Shown: positions 7,191 through 10,253 of the stretch, in pieces
Numbering within the stretch: the stretch's first letter is position 1
How the letters are laid out: each line of letters opens with the position of its first letter
Assembly (NCBI GenBank): GCA_024763595.1
Contig: JANTFK010000080.1
Span: 1-10,253, forward strand
DNA length: 10,253 nt
Direction of reading: 5' to 3'
From: Bacteroidales bacterium
GTDB lineage: Bacteria > Bacteroidota > Bacteroidia > Bacteroidales > GCA-2748055
Made by a program: the position numbers and the translations under genes
Notes under the pieces: generated by a model
The model's database searches: none
The model's input: the letters and a program-made list of their open reading frames with translations, nothing else
What the model was told of the DNA's origin: nothing

Positions 7191-10040
7191 ATGACAGAAT
7201 TCGATAACAGATCATTGAATACGCACTACGATGATGCACATGAGGGGGATGATGTAAAGATCACCCACCTGACAGGAATGTATGAGGATTACTTTATTGA
7301 TTATGCATCCTATGTAATCCTGGAACGTGCAGTACCTCATATTACCGATGGACTGAAACCGGTACAGCGCCGTATCCTGCACGCCATGAAACGCATGGAC
7401 GACGGCAGGTATAACAAGGTGGCCAACATCATTGGAAATACGATGCAGTACCATCCACATGGCGATGCCTCCATTGGCGATGCCCTGGTTCAGCTGGGTC
7501 AGAAGGAACTGCTGGTGGATACGCAGGGTAACTGGGGTAATATCTATACGGGCGACGGGGCTGCAGCCTCCCGGTATATTGAGGCCCGTCTTTCCGGGTT
7601 CGCCAACGAGGTACTTTTCAATCCCAAGACAACTGAATGGAAGCTCTCTTATGACGGTCGCAATAAGGAGCCGGTTGCACTGCCTGTTAAATTTCCCCTG
7701 TTGCTTGCACTGGGTGCCGAAGGGATTGCGGTGGGACTCTCCTCCAGGATCCTGCCTCATAACTTCAATGAACTGATCGATGCCTCCATCAAATACCTGC
7801 AGGAAAAAACATTTGAACTCTATCCTGATTTTCCCACCGGGGGACTGGCCGAAATAAGCCGGTATAATGACGGTCTCAGGGGCGGAACCATACGTGTCCG
7901 GGCAAAGATCGAGAAGCTGGACAAAAAGACACTGGTGATCAGGAATCTTCCTTATGGCAAGACCACCGGGAGTCTGATCGATTCCATCGTCAAAGCCACC
8001 GAAAAAGGGAAGATCAGGATCAAACGGATTGATGATAATACAGCTGAAAACGTAGAGATCCTGGTTCACCTGGGTGCCAATGTATCCTCGGATAAGACCA
8101 TCGACGCCCTTTACGCTTTCACAGACTGTGAGATCTCCATCTCACCCAATTGCTGTGTCATTGACAATGACAAACCCCGCTTCATAGGGGTAAGTGAGGT
8201 TTTGAAGGTGAATGTGGATCACACCAGGGAGATGCTGAAACAGGAGCTGGAGATCAGGCTCAGGGAGCTGCAGGAGGACTGGCATATCTCTTCCCTGGAA
8301 AAGATCTTCATTGAAAAACGGATCTACAGGGATATCGAGGAGTGCGAAACCTGGGAAAGTGTGATCGAAACCATTGACAGAGGGTTGGATCCTTATAAGA
8401 AGCTATTGCAGCGGGAAGTCACCCGGGAAGATATCATCAAACTTACCGAGATCAAAATTAAACGCATTTCCAAATATGATGTTAAGCGGGCCGATGAACA
8501 CATCAAAGCGCTTGAGGAGGAGATGGAGGAGGTAAAAAACAACCTGGCAAACCTGGTCGCATTTACCATCAGTTATTTCAGAAAGATCAAAAAGAAGTAT
8601 GGCAAAGGGAGAGAGCGCCGGACCGAACTGCGCAACTTTGCCAGCATTGAAGCCACCAAGGTAGTAGTGGCCAACCAGAAACTCTATATGAATGCGAAAG
8701 ACGGCTTCATTGGTACAGGTTTGCGGAAAGATGAATTTGTATGTGATTGCTCTGATATTGATGATATTATCGTCTTCCTGAAAGATGGCACCTATACCAT
8801 CTCCAAGGTGACAGAGAAGCAATTTGTCGGGAAAAATATTATCCATGCTGCGGTATTCAAGAAAAATGACAAGCGCACCATTTATAACGTGGTCTATTTT
8901 GACGGAAATTCGGGTAATGTGATGATGAAAAGGGCACCTGTAACCGGTATAACCCGTGATAAAAAATACAATATCGCCAAAGCTCACAAACATACCCGGA
9001 TCCTCTATTTCAGTGCCAATCCAAATGGTGAAGCAGAAGTGATCAAAGTATACCTGCGACCCAGGCCCCGGTTAAAGAATCCCGTTTTTGAATTTGATTT
9101 TGCTGACCTTGCCATCAAAGGAAGGGGTACCATGGGGAACATCCTTACCAAATTTTCGGTCCAGAAGATCGTAATGAAGGAGAAAGGGGTTTCGACTCTG
9201 GGAGGAAGAAAGATCTGGTTTGATGAAGATGTGATGCGCCTGAATGTAGATGCCAGGGGCACTTTTCTGGGAGAGTTCTCCGGTGAGGACAAAATCCTTG
9301 TCATTACCAAGTCGGGCTACTTCCGCACTACCGGATTTGACCTGAGTAACCATTTTGAAGACAACCTGCTGATCATTGAGAAGTACAGGGAAGGAAAGAT
9401 ATGGTCCGCTGCCTATTATGATGCAGAACAGCAGTATTACTACCTGAAGCGCTTTCAGATCGAAAAGAATGCCAGGCAAACCCGGTTCATTGGTGGTCAT
9501 CCCGACTCCCGGCTGATCCGGATTACAGAAGTGGAGTACCCACGTCTGGAGCTCAAATTTGGCGGAAAGAACAAGGATCGTGATCCTGAGATTATTGAAG
9601 TGGCCAGTTTCATTGGGGTCAAGAGCTATAAAGCCAGGGGTAAACGCCTGTCAACTTACGAAGTGAAGGTGATCGAAGAGCTTGGCCCCATGGAAGGATC
9701 CGGTGAAAAAACGCCATCTGAAACTCCACCCGGAAAAAGCGTACCCGGAGAGATGGGGACGAGCCCGGCAGCCGCAGAAAAAGGTACCAAAGCCCCGGCG
9801 AAAGAGACAAAAGCTCCTGCCAAAGACAAAACCCCGGTGAAAGGCACAAAAGCTCCTGCCAAAGACAAAGCCCCGGTGAAAAAAACCGGGGTGAAACCTG
9901 GCTCCGGGGCCAAACAGCAGCCGGTTCAGCAAGATCCCGACGATATCCCCCTGGAGATCGTTAAACCAAAGGAAGAGACCACAGATCAGGACCAGGAGGA
10001 TAAACCTGCATCAAACGGCCAGTTCTCACTGGAATGGTGA
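7191..10040 (+). CDS. parC: DNA topoisomerase IV subunit A, with a long lysine/proline-rich C-terminal tail
   Basis: This is the DNA-cleaving subunit of topoisomerase IV, partner of the ParE encoded just upstream. It has 949 residues, about 200 more than E. coli ParC. The breakage-reunion domain (about 30-490) includes DGLKPVQRRILHAMKRM (53-69), YHPHGDASIGDALVQLGQ (87-104) and the catalytic tyrosine Y129 after R128 in AASRYIEARLSG. A charged, probably coiled-coil segment lies near 430-450 (HIKALEEEMEEVKNNL). The C-terminal domain (about 490-828) has repeated strand motifs suggesting a GyrA-like beta-pinwheel of about six blades. No canonical GyrA box (QRRGGKG) is present; the nearest element is IKGRGTMGN at 642-650. 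This and the adjacent parE support ParC rather than GyrA. From about 829 on there is a low-complexity tail with a 13-residue repeat (866-898), then an acidic end (EETTDQDQEDKP) and the final FSLEW. The ATG at 7191 precedes a 29-residue leader before the conserved MYEDYFIDYASYVILERAVP. No Shine-Dalgarno is evident. Confidence 0.95.
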   Translation: MTEFDNRSLNTHYDDAHEGDDVKITHLTGMYEDYFIDYASYVILERAVPHITDGLKPVQRRILHAMKRMDDGRYNKVANIIGNTMQYHPHGDASIGDALVQLGQKELLVDTQGNWGNIYTGDGAAASRYIEARLSGFANEVLFNPKTTEWKLSYDGRNKEPVALPVKFPLLLALGAEGIAVGLSSRILPHNFNELIDASIKYLQEKTFELYPDFPTGGLAEISRYNDGLRGGTIRVRAKIEKLDKKTLVIRNLPYGKTTGSLIDSIVKATEKGKIRIKRIDDNTAENVEILVHLGANVSSDKTIDALYAFTDCEISISPNCCVIDNDKPRFIGVSEVLKVNVDHTREMLKQELEIRLRELQEDWHISSLEKIFIEKRIYRDIEECETWESVIETIDRGLDPYKKLLQREVTREDIIKLTEIKIKRISKYDVKRADEHIKALEEEMEEVKNNLANLVAFTISYFRKIKKKYGKGRERRTELRNFASIEATKVVVANQKLYMNAKDGFIGTGLRKDEFVCDCSDIDDIIVFLKDGTYTISKVTEKQFVGKNIIHAAVFKKNDKRTIYNVVYFDGNSGNVMMKRAPVTGITRDKKYNIAKAHKHTRILYFSANPNGEAEVIKVYLRPRPRLKNPVFEFDFADLAIKGRGTMGNILTKFSVQKIVMKEKGVSTLGGRKIWFDEDVMRLNVDARGTFLGEFSGEDKILVITKSGYFRTTGFDLSNHFEDNLLIIEKYREGKIWSAAYYDAEQQYYYLKRFQIEKNARQTRFIGGHPDSRLIRITEVEYPRLELKFGGKNKDRDPEIIEVASFIGVKSYKARGKRLSTYEVKVIEELGPMEGSGEKTPSETPPGKSVPGEMGTSPAAAEKGTKAPAKETKAPAKDKTPVKGTKAPAKDKAPVKKTGVKPGSGAKQQPVQQDPDDIPLEIVKPKEETTDQDQEDKPASNGQFSLEW
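9786..9884 (+). repeat. In-frame 39-nt tandem repeat in the parC tail
   Basis: Copies at 9807-9845 and 9846-9884 differ only at the 25th base (a/g) and the last three bases (ggc/aaa). They encode TKAPAKDKTPVKG and TKAPAKDKAPVKK (residues 873-898). A shorter, more diverged unit at 9786-9806 encodes TKAPAKE. The unit length is a multiple of three, so gain or loss of copies keeps the frame. The near identity at DNA level suggests recent duplication by slippage or unequal recombination. The lysine/alanine/proline composition resembles histone H1-like or AlgP-like tails and would favour non-specific contact with DNA. Confidence 0.9.
9871..9891 (+). other. GC-rich perfect hairpin inside parC
   Basis: CCCCGGT (9871-9877) and ACCGGGG (9885-9891) form a perfect 7-bp stem around a 7-nt A-rich loop (GAAAAAA). 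It sits about 150 nt before the parC stop and lacks a following run of T, so it is not a normal intrinsic terminator. It may affect mRNA structure between parC and aroK, or simply reflect the codons for PVKKTGV in a repeated tail. Confidence 0.5.
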
Positions 10041-10041
10041 T

Positions 10042-10253
10042 ATGGATTCAAGAATATTCCTCATAGGGTTTATGGGTTCAGGAAAATCCACCCTGGGATC
10101 CAGGCTGGCCCGGAAGATCGGATTCAAATTTATTGATATGGACCGGTTGATCGAAGAGACAGCCGATATGACTATCCCTGAAATATTCCGGGAACACGGA
10201 GAGGAAGTATTCCGGAAATGGGAACACGATATTCTGCTGGAAATATGCGAACG
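10042..10253 (+). CDS. aroK: Shikimate kinase, N-terminal 70 residues (cut by the right edge)
   Basis: This enzyme phosphorylates shikimate to shikimate 3-phosphate with ATP in the cytoplasm, the fifth step of the shikimate pathway to chorismate and aromatic amino acids. The visible part begins MDSRIFLIGFMGSGKSTLGS, with the Walker A P-loop GFMGSGKST at residues 9-17. The shikimate-binding aspartate region, FIDMDRLIEE, is at about 32-41. IFREHGEEVFRKWE at about 51-64 matches the family's FRExGExxFRxxE substrate-binding signature. The ATG is 1 nt after the parC stop (TGA, T, ATG), so it is probably co-transcribed and translationally coupled with parC. The C-terminal lid and adenine-binding part lie outside the window, so completeness cannot be judged. 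Another small P-loop kinase (for example gluconate kinase) is unlikely given the substrate signature. Confidence 0.92.
   Translation, partial: MDSRIFLIGFMGSGKSTLGSRLARKIGFKFIDMDRLIEETADMTIPEIFREHGEEVFRKWEHDILLEICE

Noticed and set aside
7212..8069. Long minus-strand open frame (285 codons) opposite parC, and similar long frames opposite fecR and parC
   Set aside because: They lie wholly antisense to strongly conserved coding regions and their translations resemble no domain I know. They look like by-products of codon bias on the sense strand.
9935..9955. DPDDIPLEI in the ParC tail resembling the DDDIPF tip of single-stranded DNA-binding protein
   Set aside because: The SSB motif works as a free C-terminus ending in Phe. 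Here it is internal, has Leu instead of Phe and is followed by 28 more residues.

Overview
The window looks like a chromosomal segment of a Bacteroidota (Bacteroidetes) bacterium, probably of the order Bacteroidales or a relative. The evidence is an ECF sigma factor with a hydrophobic C-terminal tail, a FecR-type anti-sigma factor ending in a DUF4974-like domain, and a TonB-dependent receptor with STN, carboxypeptidase-regulatory-like and plug domains. Two start regions also carry the Bacteroidetes -7 box TAnnTTTG. No rRNA, tRNA, insertion sequence, CRISPR array or phage gene was seen. Base composition looks fairly even across the window, with no obvious transferred island.

Left part, minus strand (1-3551): a compact regulatory and uptake operon read right to left. 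It holds the ECF sigma factor, then the membrane-anchored FecR-like anti-sigma factor, then a TonB-dependent outer-membrane receptor that runs off the left edge. The receptor begins 1 nt after the FecR stop codon. By analogy with FecIRA-type cell-surface signalling, ligand binding at the receptor is relayed by its periplasmic STN domain to FecR, which releases the sigma factor to transcribe the operon. The ligand cannot be told from the sequence.

Middle, plus strand (3552-5191): a 111-nt divergent intergenic region with a good TAnnTTTG box leads into a PlsC-type lysophosphatidate acyltransferase. That gene overlaps by 4 nt (ATGA) a gene for a 256-residue protein I do not recognise. It has a Rossmann or class I methyltransferase-like N-terminal pattern.

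Right part, plus strand (5192-10253): topoisomerase IV subunits ParE and ParC lie in tandem, followed 1 nt after the parC stop by the start of shikimate kinase (aroK, cut by the right edge). parE has its own -7 box and Shine-Dalgarno-like sequence. These fix its start at 5297 rather than at an upstream GTG. ParC has a tail of about 120 residues that is lysine-, proline- and alanine-rich and contains a 13-residue (39-nt) tandem repeat.

Most of the window is conserved housekeeping DNA plus one standard surface-signalling operon. I found no convincing undescribed multi-gene system. The points most worth a second look are the unrecognised plsC-coupled gene, the repeat-bearing ParC tail, and the alanine at the quinolone-site serine position of ParC.
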